Part shown: piece by piece, positions 7,273 to 15,308 of the stretch
Layout: every line of letters starts with the position of its first letter
How positions within the stretch are numbered: the first letter of the stretch is position 1
IMG/VR virus record: IMGVR_UViG_3300010371_000012
Coordinates: 1 to 47,158 of that record
Reading direction: 5' to 3' (one strand)
Length of the DNA: 47,158 bases
Origin: a virus
The notes under the pieces: generated by a model
Seen by the model: the letters and a program-made list of their open reading frames with translations, nothing else
The model's database searches: none
What the model was told of the DNA's origin: nothing
Translations under genes and position numbers: made by a program

Positions 7273-7611
7273 TTAAGCCAGCGTAACGCCGGTCGGAGCA
7301 AACGGAACCACCGAACGGAGAAAGGTCACGGGGTCAGTGAACTTACTGGCCGCCCCCTCCTTCGTGACCACAGCCAGCCCCACGGTGTGACTTCCCACCG
7401 GGAGAGACTGGTAGGTCGCAATCGTGGTCAGGTCGAATGACGTTGCGCCGAGGGATACGGGAGCGGAAACAACCGGCACGCCGTCGAGCTGAATTTCCAC
7501 TCCGCCCAGGTCGGTGTTTGCGTCCCATGCAACCTGCGAGCCGTCCGGCGCAATTGCCTGCGTCGGATTCTCCCAATTTACATGGGTAGGATTGATGACT
7601 GGTGTTGACAT
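7273..7611 (-). CDS. Ig/FnIII-like virion-associated protein (112 aa)
   Basis: The short protein looks like a single Ig-like or fibronectin-III-like beta sandwich: SQVAWDANTDLGGVEIQLDG, then LPVGSHTVGLAVVTKEG and a final strand. Such domains are common as surface decorations on phage tails and heads, where they bind sugars weakly. It lies between the lysis genes and fibre genes, which supports a tail-associated part. No cysteines and no signal peptide. Function is inferred. Confidence 0.7.
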   Translation of the reverse strand: MSTPVINPTHVNWENPTQAIAPDGSQVAWDANTDLGGVEIQLDGVPVVSAPVSLGATSFDLTTIATYQSLPVGSHTVGLAVVTKEGAASKFTDPVTFLRSVVPFAPTGVTLA

Positions 7612-7621
7612 GCTTCTCTCC

Positions 7622-8206
7622 TTACGTGTTGGTTATAGCCGATAGCTTCCATTGAGTCTGGCCAGCCCCGAGCAGCCCGACAGGCGCTTGAATGCCACGC
7701 CGTAAAGGCTGATTGTTCGCGGGGATGCGAGCATCGCTCGTGGTGGCCACCGGGTCAAGTCCGACGCGGAATGAGCAGATACCGTCCGCCGCCAGCTCGA
7801 CGAATCGAGTCGAGGGCGCGAGCGTAATCTGCTGCGTGATCGAGGAGACGGGGATGGCAAAACCGGAGCCCGTGCCGCCGATGTTCGCCGCAGCGGCGCT
7901 GAGCGAATCGGCCGCCGTGTAGCCGGAGCCGCGCGACACCAAGGTCACAGCGGTTACCGCTCCACCAGAGACGGTAATGTTCGCCGTCGCGCCCGAGCCC
8001 GTGCCGCCCGTCAGAGGAACGTTGGTATACGCCCCGTTGGTGTAGAGCGAGCCGCCCGTGATCGCACCGAGAACGGCAATCTGTCCCGTGGTTGCCGCCG
8101 TGTTGATTACCTGTGTCTGCGTGGCAGGCTCAGGCGCGATGTCCACAGAGTCGCTTTGCACAGTGGCGGCGAGCCCCGGAAATTCTGTAACGTAGAGTTT
8201 TGTCAT
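7622..8206 (-). CDS. Tail-associated structural protein with an inserted glycine-rich fibre repeat (194 aa)
   Basis: The outer parts (residues 1-48, and about 122-194 with STRFVELAADGICSFRVGLD) read like one small beta domain. Between them sits a Gly/Thr-rich fibre-type repeat: YTNVPLTGGTGSGATANI, then GAVTAVTLVSRGSGYTAADS and GGTGSGFAIPV. That second type (YTNVPLTGGTG...GSGYTAGD) is common in phage tail fibres. So this appears to be a small capsid or tail surface protein carrying a domain insertion. It may help adhesion; its exact location is unknown. Confidence 0.72.
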   Translation of the reverse strand: MTKLYVTEFPGLAATVQSDSVDIAPEPATQTQVINTAATTGQIAVLGAITGGSLYTNGAYTNVPLTGGTGSGATANITVSGGAVTAVTLVSRGSGYTAADSLSAAAANIGGTGSGFAIPVSSITQQITLAPSTRFVELAADGICSFRVGLDPVATTSDARIPANNQPLRRGIQAPVGLLGAGQTQWKLSAITNT

Positions 8207-8217
8207 GACGGTTCCCC

Positions 8218-8583
8218 TTATGCGATGCCGATTTCGCCATCAATCTCTATGACGATTGCGCTGGCAGAACCAGCGATGCCAGAGAGGAAGTCGGCGGAGT
8301 CAAAACGCGCGTTGCCGTACCAGTCAACGAAACTGTTGGCCGGTATCGAATACCCCGCTACCGCAAATTCTGTGCCGCTGGCGCTTCCACCCGTTGCACC
8401 TTTGTACAACGTGACGCTCACCGAACCACCCGACTTATTGAGCAGCCGAATGTGCTTGATGATCGCGTAGGGATTTGCACCCGTGAAGCCCACGGCACCT
8501 GATGTGGTTCCGACGTTGAACAGGTTGCCGGCCGCGCTCGGTACGAACGCTGGCGGGACGTTTAGGGTCTTATTTGCAGCCAT
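8218..8583 (-). CDS. Putative virion beta-domain protein (121 aa)
   Basis: The sequence suggests a compact beta sandwich typical of small phage decoration or tail proteins: YAIIKHIRLLNKSGGSVSVT, LYKGATGGSASG, and SASAIVIEIDGEIG at the C-terminus. There is no enzymatic motif. It lies directly between a collagen-like fibre gene and another surface-type gene in the late operon. I do not recognise the exact family. Confidence 0.7.
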   Translation of the reverse strand: MAANKTLNVPPAFVPSAAGNLFNVGTTSGAVGFTGANPYAIIKHIRLLNKSGGSVSVTLYKGATGGSASGTEFAVAGYSIPANSFVDWYGNARFDSADFLSGIAGSASAIVIEIDGEIGIA

Positions 8584-8610
8584 GATGAAATCTCCAAAAG
8601 TAAGATGAGT

Positions 8611-9912
8611 CTAAGCGAGCTTCCTGAACCAGTCCACTACGAGGGTTGGCGGCGAGCTGACGTTATTGGTGTAGCAGCCTAATCCTATAGCGTCTGGCGC
8701 TCCGCCCAGGAATGACGCGGCGGTTTCTGTGGATGCTTGGTTATATGTGCCCGGCAGCCCACTGAAGCTGAAATTAAACGTTAGGTTTGTGCCGTCATAA
8801 TCAATCTCAACGTACACAGGTATACTCACAACGGGAGATGACTGTGCGATTGGTCCTACCAATGATGACGTGTACGTGGTGGCAAATGCGCTAGATGCGA
8901 ATGTTGTAGTGTTTGTGAACCGTTGCCCAACTATACCCGCCGTTCCGCTGCCGCCGTTACCCACGCCGAAAATTATATACTTGCCAGCCTTTCCAACTAC
9001 TATGAATGTTTGATTGTTTACACCCGGCAATAGAGCTACCGTCTTTGCAGCGTACTTCCAAGTCCCGCCGCTTGGCACCTGCGTAACCATTCGCAACGTG
9101 GGGGAATTCTCAACCGGGTTGGTGAACGAGAGCGCCCCTAACGCCACGGTAGCGGTAGCCGTACCTTGGTTCACCCACGTCCAGAGCGCGAGGTTTATGG
9201 ACGAGCCCGATTCAAACTCGTCGTCTTGAGATGTAGGGATTGTTGGGTGCGTATCGGGAGTGACGTTTACACCGGTTATAGTTATGTTTGACACCGGCCC
9301 AGGGGGGCCTACGTCTCCCTGTTCGCCGTCATCTCCCGGCATCCAAATAATGGGACCCGCAGCACCGGTAGCGCCAGTAGGACCCATTGGCCCAGGCGGG
9401 CCCGGTTGCCCGTCCTCACTGGCATCAGCTTCGAGGAATACAGCCGGTCCCATCGGTCCTTGCGCGCCGGTTAACCCTTGGGGGCCAATAGAGCCGGGTA
9501 TTGCATTGAGCGCGTCTTCTGGATCATCAGGCAAAAAGAATACCGCCGGCCCGGTCGGTCCTTGCGATCCCGTGCTACCGTCTCGGCCCTGCTGTCCTGG
9601 GGGCCCGACTTCTCCATCCCCGCCGCCCTCGTCTCCAACACTCCAAGGTATGGGCGCTGTTAGCCCTATCGGCACAGGGCCAACCAGCACGCCGCCGCCA
9701 GATAAGCCTGGGCCAACAACCAACGATGCAGTACCACCGCCAGCTACTTGTGTTCCTTTTGACGTTGTTATGCCGAGCGCTGCTTTCAACTGCGCCAGAG
9801 TAACTATTGCGGAACCAAACTCCTGAATGGTAGTGCCGGCGTTTTGTTGGGTTGGTATTTGTATAACCTTACGCAGGCCACCCATGACCGGTACTTGTAC
9901 TTTCTTGCCCAT
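8611..9912 (-). CDS. Collagen-like tail fibre with C-terminal LamG-like domain (433 aa)
   Basis: The N-terminus (1-95) holds a short virion-anchor region with GGGTASLVVGPGLSGGG. Residues about 108-210 carry collagen Gly-X-Y runs (GPPGQQGRDG; GLTGAQGPMGP; GPPGPMGPTGATGAAGP) interrupted by three similar hydrophobic-acidic linkers (AVFFLPDDPED, AVFLEADASED, IIWMPGDDGEQ). The last 200 residues look like a concanavalin/LamG-like beta domain (FESGSSINLALWTW to the end). Collagen-like stalks in phage fibres trimerise and hold a receptor-binding head, so this is a good candidate for host recognition. The start overlaps the stop of the neighbouring gene by one base. Confidence 0.85.
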   Translation of the reverse strand: MGKKVQVPVMGGLRKVIQIPTQQNAGTTIQEFGSAIVTLAQLKAALGITTSKGTQVAGGGTASLVVGPGLSGGGVLVGPVPIGLTAPIPWSVGDEGGGDGEVGPPGQQGRDGSTGSQGPTGPAVFFLPDDPEDALNAIPGSIGPQGLTGAQGPMGPAVFLEADASEDGQPGPPGPMGPTGATGAAGPIIWMPGDDGEQGDVGPPGPVSNITITGVNVTPDTHPTIPTSQDDEFESGSSINLALWTWVNQGTATATVALGALSFTNPVENSPTLRMVTQVPSGGTWKYAAKTVALLPGVNNQTFIVVGKAGKYIIFGVGNGGSGTAGIVGQRFTNTTTFASSAFATTYTSSLVGPIAQSSPVVSIPVYVEIDYDGTNLTFNFSFSGLPGTYNQASTETAASFLGGAPDAIGLGCYTNNVSSPPTLVVDWFRKLA

Positions 9913-12257
9913 TATTGCGCCGCCAGTAGATCGCCCAGGCCGCCCTCGTCTTTCGGAGGATGCACCTCGAACACCGGCCGGTCGCCGTAGCTCACCAGTT
10001 CACCCGAGCCCTGTTTCTCGGCAGGGTTGCGCCGCACGTCGTAGCCGCGACGCTTCAACGCGGCGTACATGCGCTGCGCTGGCTCGGACACCCGCGTATC
10101 GCTGACCAACACCTTACCTTGGGCGTGCGTCCTGTCAGCCAAGTCTTGGTACATCTGCACGCCGAGTCCCTTGCCGCGCATTTCCTTCGGCAGCGCAGAC
10201 TCAACAATCTGCACCTCGTTGTCCTTCATCCCCGGCTGAGTCTTCAGGGTGCCGGCAGGCGATGGCTTGCCGGTGCCGCGAGGACCCTGGAATAGATCGC
10301 GCTGGCCGGGCTCGAACGCCTTGCCCTCGGGCGCGGAGAGCTTCACCTCTGGAGCGTCCGGTGCGGACAGCATGTCGCCCAGGCGCGATCCGCCAGCTAG
10401 CGGCGGCGTCCTAGCCAGTGTTCCTTCAGGAACACCCTGGCTCATGACCCCGGCAATGTCGTCGCCCAGCCCCCTTGGAGCCCCACCCTTAAACCACGAG
10501 TCGGAGTCGTCCAGCGAAAGGTCACCAGCCTCGTGCGCGGCGTTGCGGACGAACGGAACGCCATGCGCCTTCGGAGCCCCCATGGGAGCCAAGGACAGCC
10601 CCGCTGGCGGGCTCTGCTCGACTCCGTGCGATAGCACGTCCGCCAAAGAGAACGAGGCAGGCGGCCCACCGGGCGCAGGCGGCGAGCCCATCGGACCCGC
10701 CGTCATTCCTGGCGGCGGTTGCGGTGGGCCGCGCTCAATCGGCGCAAAGCGCTCGGGCGGGGTTCCGGGGAAGGCGCGCTGCGCCGCCTCGACGCCCGAG
10801 GCCGCCTCGCGATTTGCCTTAATCCGGCCGACAGCTCCGGTGACCGGCTTGAGCCACGTAGCCGGCTTCGTCAGGTCTACGCCATTGGCCACGTCCGACA
10901 GCGACTCCTGAAAGCGGTTGCCCATGCCGACCAGCTCGGGGTTCTCGGATGCGAACCGCCCGAGCATGCCGAGGCCGCCCGTGAGCAGGTTCGGGTTGCG
11001 CTGGAACATGCGGCCGAGCGCCGCCATGTCGATGTTGCCACCTTTAAGTGCCGCCTCGACGGTGTGATTCTTGGCCAGAGCTGTGCGCGCGGAGCGGAAC
11101 TGGTCAATGTCAACGTCGGCGTCCTTCGGCAAACTGCGCTCTATGTGGCCTTCCAACACGTTCGCCGCGTCGAGCTGGGCATCGCCCAGCTCTTGTGCGC
11201 CGGGGTCTATGGATGCTGAGTTCTTGTAACCTTTGGTACGCAACGCCTGGAGCCAGTCAACCTTCTGCCGGCCGGTCACACCCTGAGAGCCAAGTATGTT
11301 TTTGAGGTTGCCGCGCAACCCCTCGATGTTGGCAATTGAGCCCTGGCCAGAGACAGGTACACCAGAGCCACCGATGCCGTCGAGCTGCGCCAGCTCTGCT
11401 TCGTTCATCGGCCCATCTGGGGTAGCCGCAGCAACGCGGCCCATGACAGCGCCAGGGGCCTTGCGCGCCTCGGCCAACGCCTCGGGGCTCAGCGGTGTTC
11501 CCTTGGGAACACTGGCCTCTGCACCACCAATGGTGTTGCCGACTTGTTGGTGTGGTTTGAGCGGCGGCGTGCTGGGAGCCTTGAGCCCCACGTCGGCTGG
11601 CGTCGGCTCCTCGGGCATGTCGAAGCCGTTGCCGCTCGCCGCTTCACCCACACCGCGAGCCGCGTTAGCCACGTTTCCCACGGCACCGCGTACGGCACCG
11701 GGAATACCTTTGGCACCAGCAAGAGTGGCGATGTCGCCAGCAGCCGGGAGCGTTGCTTGCACAACAGCCTGGGTGCCGGAAGTTGGATCGTCGGTCATAT
11801 AATGGTTAGTTGCGCCCACAGCACGAGTCACCGCGTCACCGCCGCCGGCCGCGTCGATAGTCTGCGTCAGGCTGTCACCCAACCCCTGGCTCAACTCCTG
11901 GCCAGCCTGCCCGGTCGGCACGTGAAGCGAGCTTACCCAGCCAGGGTCCTTCGCGTTCGGGTCGCCGCTCAGCCGGTGATACAGGTCTGATACAGCATGC
12001 GCTATGCCGTGCGGAATGTTTCCAATGGCGGAGCCCGCCAGCTCCGCGCTACCTAGTATCTGTTTACCGAAAGACATGTCTTGCGGGTTCTCGGCTGGCG
12101 CAGCCGGCTTCGGCGAATATCCGATCTTCGAGTAGAACTGGTCCTGCGGCATGTCCGCATAGAACTTCTGGTGCAACGCCGACGCAAGCGCATCATCGCT
12201 CATGTCGTTGTACTGCGGGAACTTCGCCCGCACGTCCTGCATTGTGATGCCGGCCAT
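9912..12257 (-). CDS. Large internal virion (ejection) protein with C-terminal GNAT domain (781 aa)
   Basis: The product is a mosaic: an N-terminal helical part (MQDVRAKFPQYNDMSDDALA), a Gly/Ala-rich membrane-active-looking stretch (residues about 70-215), a helical middle with GLGMLGRFASENPELVGMG, a Pro-rich low-complexity region, and a C-terminal N-acetyltransferase-like domain (MRGKGLGVQMYQDLADR from 693, then SEPAQRMYAALKRRGYDVRR). The GNAT acetyl-CoA loop R-G-x-G-L-G is intact. It is most likely ejected into the cell with DNA, like T7 gp15/gp16. Copies of GLGDxL-like short motifs occur in the Pro-rich region and at the very end. It contains two of the dispersed palindromes. Confidence 0.78.
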   Translation of the reverse strand: MAGITMQDVRAKFPQYNDMSDDALASALHQKFYADMPQDQFYSKIGYSPKPAAPAENPQDMSFGKQILGSAELAGSAIGNIPHGIAHAVSDLYHRLSGDPNAKDPGWVSSLHVPTGQAGQELSQGLGDSLTQTIDAAGGGDAVTRAVGATNHYMTDDPTSGTQAVVQATLPAAGDIATLAGAKGIPGAVRGAVGNVANAARGVGEAASGNGFDMPEEPTPADVGLKAPSTPPLKPHQQVGNTIGGAEASVPKGTPLSPEALAEARKAPGAVMGRVAAATPDGPMNEAELAQLDGIGGSGVPVSGQGSIANIEGLRGNLKNILGSQGVTGRQKVDWLQALRTKGYKNSASIDPGAQELGDAQLDAANVLEGHIERSLPKDADVDIDQFRSARTALAKNHTVEAALKGGNIDMAALGRMFQRNPNLLTGGLGMLGRFASENPELVGMGNRFQESLSDVANGVDLTKPATWLKPVTGAVGRIKANREAASGVEAAQRAFPGTPPERFAPIERGPPQPPPGMTAGPMGSPPAPGGPPASFSLADVLSHGVEQSPPAGLSLAPMGAPKAHGVPFVRNAAHEAGDLSLDDSDSWFKGGAPRGLGDDIAGVMSQGVPEGTLARTPPLAGGSRLGDMLSAPDAPEVKLSAPEGKAFEPGQRDLFQGPRGTGKPSPAGTLKTQPGMKDNEVQIVESALPKEMRGKGLGVQMYQDLADRTHAQGKVLVSDTRVSEPAQRMYAALKRRGYDVRRNPAEKQGSGELVSYGDRPVFEVHPPKDEGGLGDLLAAQ
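10428..10445. repeat. Dispersed palindrome copy 2 (GTGTTCC-TTCA-GGAACAC)
   Basis: Seven-base arms with a 4-nt centre, inside the ejection-protein gene. On the minus strand it encodes V-P-E-G-T and reads GGAACACTGG at its edge, like copies 1 and 3. Confidence 0.8.
11495..11512. repeat. Dispersed palindrome copy 3 (GTGTTCCC-TT-GGGAACAC)
   Basis: Perfect eight-base arms around TT, inside the ejection-protein gene. It encodes V-P-K-G-T on the minus strand and is followed on the plus strand by TGGC. Confidence 0.85.
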
Positions 12258-13450
12258 TACTTGCTCCGCAGACCGAGCGGGTCTGACATGTCAGGGCCCT
12301 GCCCGACATTCGGCTTTGGGTTCTGAGTTCCAACACCGGGCTCACCGATGTGCGCCGCGCGCTTCTGTTGCTCCATCAGCGGAGTGATGGCCGTCATCTG
12401 GCCCTTCACCCATGCGTCGAGAGCGGCTGGAGAAAGCGTTGGGTGCATGGCTTCAACTTCGGCTTCGTGCGCCTTATCCGACATACCAACTCCACGCATT
12501 ACGTTCGCAATCTTCATGAGCACGTCGTTACGCGCGGTCATGTACTCCGTAAGGTCTGGGTCGTTGGTCTGCCCGAGCAACCATTTCTTCGCCATGCCGG
12601 CAACCTGCACGTCGCTGTAGTTGAGCTTCTTGCCCAACGAAGCCGTGTTAGAAACCAGCCCCGGTAGTGAATCCACAACCATGGCGCGCTGCTGGAAGGT
12701 AGAGTTGCGGCTGAGCGCCGCGTCGGCCGCCTCACGGTTGAAGTTGTACGACGGGTTGTTCAGCGCAAGGCTCCCGATGATATTGGCGTTACGGCTGTTG
12801 ATGTCCTTGAAGTTCAACCGCCCTTCGTCAACAGCGTGTTGTATAGCGGCCTGCTGCTCGGGCGGCAAGTTTGCTGTGCCAGCCGTATGCGGGTTGAAGC
12901 CGCCCGCGTCTGCCTGCGCGCCGTGCAGACGAGCTATTTCGTGCTGCGCGCCCTGTGTGGCCGTCGAGCCCGGCGTCTGGACGACGGTCGGGTTATTCGG
13001 GTCGGCCTGGAAGCGCGGGATGAGCTGGCCTTGGTCAACCTGATACGGATTGGTGCTCGGATTGTTGGCTTGGTCAGCCGCTAGCCGCTTCGCCGGGTCA
13101 GCGTTAGGGTCCATGATCGTCTGCGTGTTGGTGTTTTTAAGCGCATCGCCTAGACCGGCTTCCGAATCCTTGAAACTGCCAAACTTCGCACGCATGACGT
13201 TGCTTATGAGCGCGGCGTGCTCTTTCGAGTGCGGATCGTTCGTCGAGGCCAGATAGTCGCCGAGGGCACCCTCGACGCGGCTCTTGGCGTCCAGCTCGTC
13301 TCGCGTGTTCTGCGCGTTGAGCAACGCCTCCTCGGTCTGCGCCGTGCGCAGCCCGTTGGTAGCCTGACTGTTGGCGACGAACGCCTGGAGAGCCGGTCGG
13401 TTAACCGGGGCTCCGCCGATACCAGCAAGCATGTCTCCGAGACCAGCCAT
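12257..13450 (-). CDS. Internal virion / structural protein of unknown function (397 aa)
   Basis: This is a mostly helical protein rich in Ala, Gln and Asn, typical of podophage internal core proteins. It starts MAGLGDMLAGIGG; the same LGDML short motif recurs in the neighbouring 781-aa protein. The middle has low-complexity text (DPNNPTVVQTPGSTATQGAQ). The C-terminal half contains regular helices (YMTARNDVLMKIANVMRGVG) and ends with a Pro-rich tail. Placed between two other ejection-type genes, it probably forms part of the ejected core. The stop overlaps the next start by one base. No exact family recognised. Confidence 0.75.
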   Translation of the reverse strand: MAGLGDMLAGIGGAPVNRPALQAFVANSQATNGLRTAQTEEALLNAQNTRDELDAKSRVEGALGDYLASTNDPHSKEHAALISNVMRAKFGSFKDSEAGLGDALKNTNTQTIMDPNADPAKRLAADQANNPSTNPYQVDQGQLIPRFQADPNNPTVVQTPGSTATQGAQHEIARLHGAQADAGGFNPHTAGTANLPPEQQAAIQHAVDEGRLNFKDINSRNANIIGSLALNNPSYNFNREAADAALSRNSTFQQRAMVVDSLPGLVSNTASLGKKLNYSDVQVAGMAKKWLLGQTNDPDLTEYMTARNDVLMKIANVMRGVGMSDKAHEAEVEAMHPTLSPAALDAWVKGQMTAITPLMEQQKRAAHIGEPGVGTQNPKPNVGQGPDMSDPLGLRSK

Positions 13451-13457
13451 GAATCAC

Positions 13458-14162
13458 CTATGCGTAGTTTGCCGTGGAGCCCGTCTGGTCTCCCACGTAC
13501 GTGGAGCCGAAGGGTATGGAGCCCGGCGTCTTTCCGCCAGCGTTCATAGAGTACGCCTTCGCGCCGTTGCCCAACAACCCCGAGGCTAGGCTAATCCATG
13601 GGTTCGCCTGTCCTGACGCCTGTGCGCGGAGCTGGTCCACGAAATTTTGGCCGTAGCTCTGCGCCCCGAGCGTATTGAGCTGGGTGCCCAAGGTGCCCAT
13701 TGCCAGACCTTCGTTCTGGCGCTGCCGCGTCGCCGCGTCGATAGTTCCAAGCTCTTGGGCGTAGTTGTCGCCGAAGTCCTGCACCTCTTTCTGCGACGAT
13801 GCCGTGTCCTTCGAGTAGCGGGAGCTTGCAGACACCGGAGCCAACGAAGACGTTGACTGGCCGAATGTCTGCGCTCCGCCCGTGGTCGAGCCGCCTTGAG
13901 TGGAACCCGCCGCGTTTTTACGAAGTTGTGACACGTAGTCGCCCGTCGCCTCACCAGCAATGGTGCGAGGGTTGTTCTTCGCAATCTGTTGTGTCAGGTT
14001 GCGCGTCGCCTGATTGGCCTTGTCAGTGATGGCCTGTTGGTTCTGCTGCGCCATTACCTCAGCGTCGTTCTGACGCTGATTGGCCTGTTGCTGGTTGACG
14101 TACGTTGCGCCAGTGCTAGCAGCGGCCAGAACGGCTGGAACCCAAAATTCTTCCGTACCCAT
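13458..14162 (-). CDS. Internal virion protein, T7 gp14-like layout (234 aa)
   Basis: A start at 14162 (MGTEEFW) is preferred to an upstream in-frame ATG because AAGAGGA lies just before it and the earlier start falls inside the neighbouring gene. The N-terminus has a hydrophobic helix (WVPAVLAAASTGATYV), followed by a long Gln/Asn/Ala-rich helical region (QQQANQRQNDAEVMAQQNQQ). T7 gp14 has the same order of hydrophobic head and Gln-rich helix and forms an outer-membrane pore during ejection; homology here is by layout only. It shares the MGTxxF start with its neighbours. Confidence 0.72.
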   Translation of the reverse strand: MGTEEFWVPAVLAAASTGATYVNQQQANQRQNDAEVMAQQNQQAITDKANQATRNLTQQIAKNNPRTIAGEATGDYVSQLRKNAAGSTQGGSTTGGAQTFGQSTSSLAPVSASSRYSKDTASSQKEVQDFGDNYAQELGTIDAATRQRQNEGLAMGTLGTQLNTLGAQSYGQNFVDQLRAQASGQANPWISLASGLLGNGAKAYSMNAGGKTPGSIPFGSTYVGDQTGSTANYA

Positions 14163-14163
14163 G

Positions 14164-14376
14164 TTACGTCCTCTTAGGACCCGGCGCATTGCTGGCCGCG
14201 TCTTTAACGGTGTTCTTCAGCCCGTGAGTGCCGGCCGCCATGGCAGCGCCCAAGTCTTTCTGAGCGCGCATACCGTTAGTACGCGCAGCGTACGAGCCAG
14301 AGCCGAAAGCGCGAGCCGCCATGTTCATGCCCTGTGTTGGCATAGCGTGCTTCGTGAAAAAGTTCTTGGTGCCCAT
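14164..14376 (-). CDS. Small virion-associated protein, MGT family (70 aa)
   Basis: The product starts MGTKNFFTKHAMPTQG and is otherwise Gly/Ala-rich (AARAFGSGSYAARTNG) with a basic end. ATG 14376 was chosen because it follows the previous stop directly (TAAC-ATG) with GGTGGA upstream. The first residues resemble the starts of three neighbours. It sits inside the ejection-protein block and is probably a minor virion component. Confidence 0.68.
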   Translation of the reverse strand: MGTKNFFTKHAMPTQGMNMAARAFGSGSYAARTNGMRAQKDLGAAMAAGTHGLKNTVKDAASNAPGPKRT

Positions 14377-14377
14377 G

Positions 14378-14722
14378 TTAGAATCCACCGCCCATGTTCT
14401 GCGTCTTCACGCCGCTGTTGTCTTGCGGACCCCACGGGCTCGGAGACTTGCTGCCTTGGCTGGCGGCAAACTTCTGCCAACCGTTGCCTATATTCGGCAT
14501 GGCCCACGGAGTGTAGTTCGGGTTGCTTCCAGGGCCGCCAGCAGCATATCCAGCGTTGGCCCCAGCAAGAGTCGGAGTAACACCCGCATACGGGCCGCGA
14601 CTCGAATTGCCCGCCGCCTGACTGGCCTGTAGCTGCTCATACTTGTTTGCCCCAGGCAAATGCAGCGCATGGGCCAACGGGTCGAAACTCGCCATTTTGC
14701 TAAAAAAGGTTCCGGTACCCAT
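14378..14722 (-). CDS. Small virion-associated protein, MGT family (114 aa)
   Basis: The start, MGTGTFFSKMASFDPLAHAL, parallels that of the downstream neighbour (MGTKNFFTKHAM). The remainder is Gly/Pro/Asn/Ser-rich and likely disordered (GANAGYAAGGPGSNPNYTP; WGPQDNSGV). No domain is recognised. In this block between a GNAT-like gp13 analogue and core proteins, it is best regarded as an internal virion component. Confidence 0.68.
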   Translation of the reverse strand: MGTGTFFSKMASFDPLAHALHLPGANKYEQLQASQAAGNSSRGPYAGVTPTLAGANAGYAAGGPGSNPNYTPWAMPNIGNGWQKFAASQGSKSPSPWGPQDNSGVKTQNMGGGF

Positions 14723-14725
14723 GCA

Positions 14726-15307
14726 TCACCCGTATAGGCTACCGATTGGCGATACTTGCGCCTTTCGGTTGGCCGCTGCTGTCTGCTCGTTATTGTAAAT
14801 CTGAGCTGTGCTCGCGAACAAATTCCCCAACGCTTGGGGGTTCGCGTAGGTCTGCGCAGCCCCGAGGCTCGCGCTCTGCGCCTGGGCAACCTGCTGCGGG
14901 ATTGCACCAATGTACGAGCCCTGCTGCGCGAGGCCAATTAGCTGATTCTTGGCGCTGATGTCCGACTGCGACAAGCTGGCCTTGGCGTTCTGCGCCTGCT
15001 GCGACGCCTGCAACAACGCCGTGCTGTAGTCCTTGCCTAGCTGGGTGTTGGCATCGACAGAAGCCGAGCCGCCCGTCAAACCAGAGCGAGCCATGGCGAA
15101 CTTCAGGTTGCGCGCGTTCGTCGCCTGCTGCGAATTGACCTGCCCGGTGAGGTAGTTGCCTACCTGCTGCCCGTACTGGTCAACCTGCGCCGCGCGCTGC
15201 GGCGACGAATACGCCTGCGTGATCTGCCCGATGGACGCATTAATCTGGTTCTGCCGGTCAGTGTTAGCGGCATTCGCGGCGTTGGCGGCTGAATTGTTGG
15301 TACCCAT
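14726..15307 (-). CDS. Gln/Ala-rich helical internal virion protein (193 aa)
   Basis: Long predicted helices rich in Gln, Ala, Asn and Ser dominate (QVDQYGQQVGNYLTGQ; QASQQAQNAKASLSQ), similar in style to the 234-aa neighbour. It begins MGTNNSAANAANAAN, a fourth MGT start in this block. Such sequences are typical of podophage core proteins that unfold to pass the portal during ejection. The C-terminus QVSPIGSLYG may be a docking tail. Role inferred from composition and position. Confidence 0.72.
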   Translation of the reverse strand: MGTNNSAANAANAANTDRQNQINASIGQITQAYSSPQRAAQVDQYGQQVGNYLTGQVNSQQATNARNLKFAMARSGLTGGSASVDANTQLGKDYSTALLQASQQAQNAKASLSQSDISAKNQLIGLAQQGSYIGAIPQQVAQAQSASLGAAQTYANPQALGNLFASTAQIYNNEQTAAANRKAQVSPIGSLYG

Positions 15308-15308
15308 G

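Noticed and set aside
9260-9826. Pro/Gly-rich plus-strand ORF of 188 aa
   Set aside because: It is the reverse complement of the collagen-like repeats; antisense of Gly-Pro codons is again Pro/Gly-rich.
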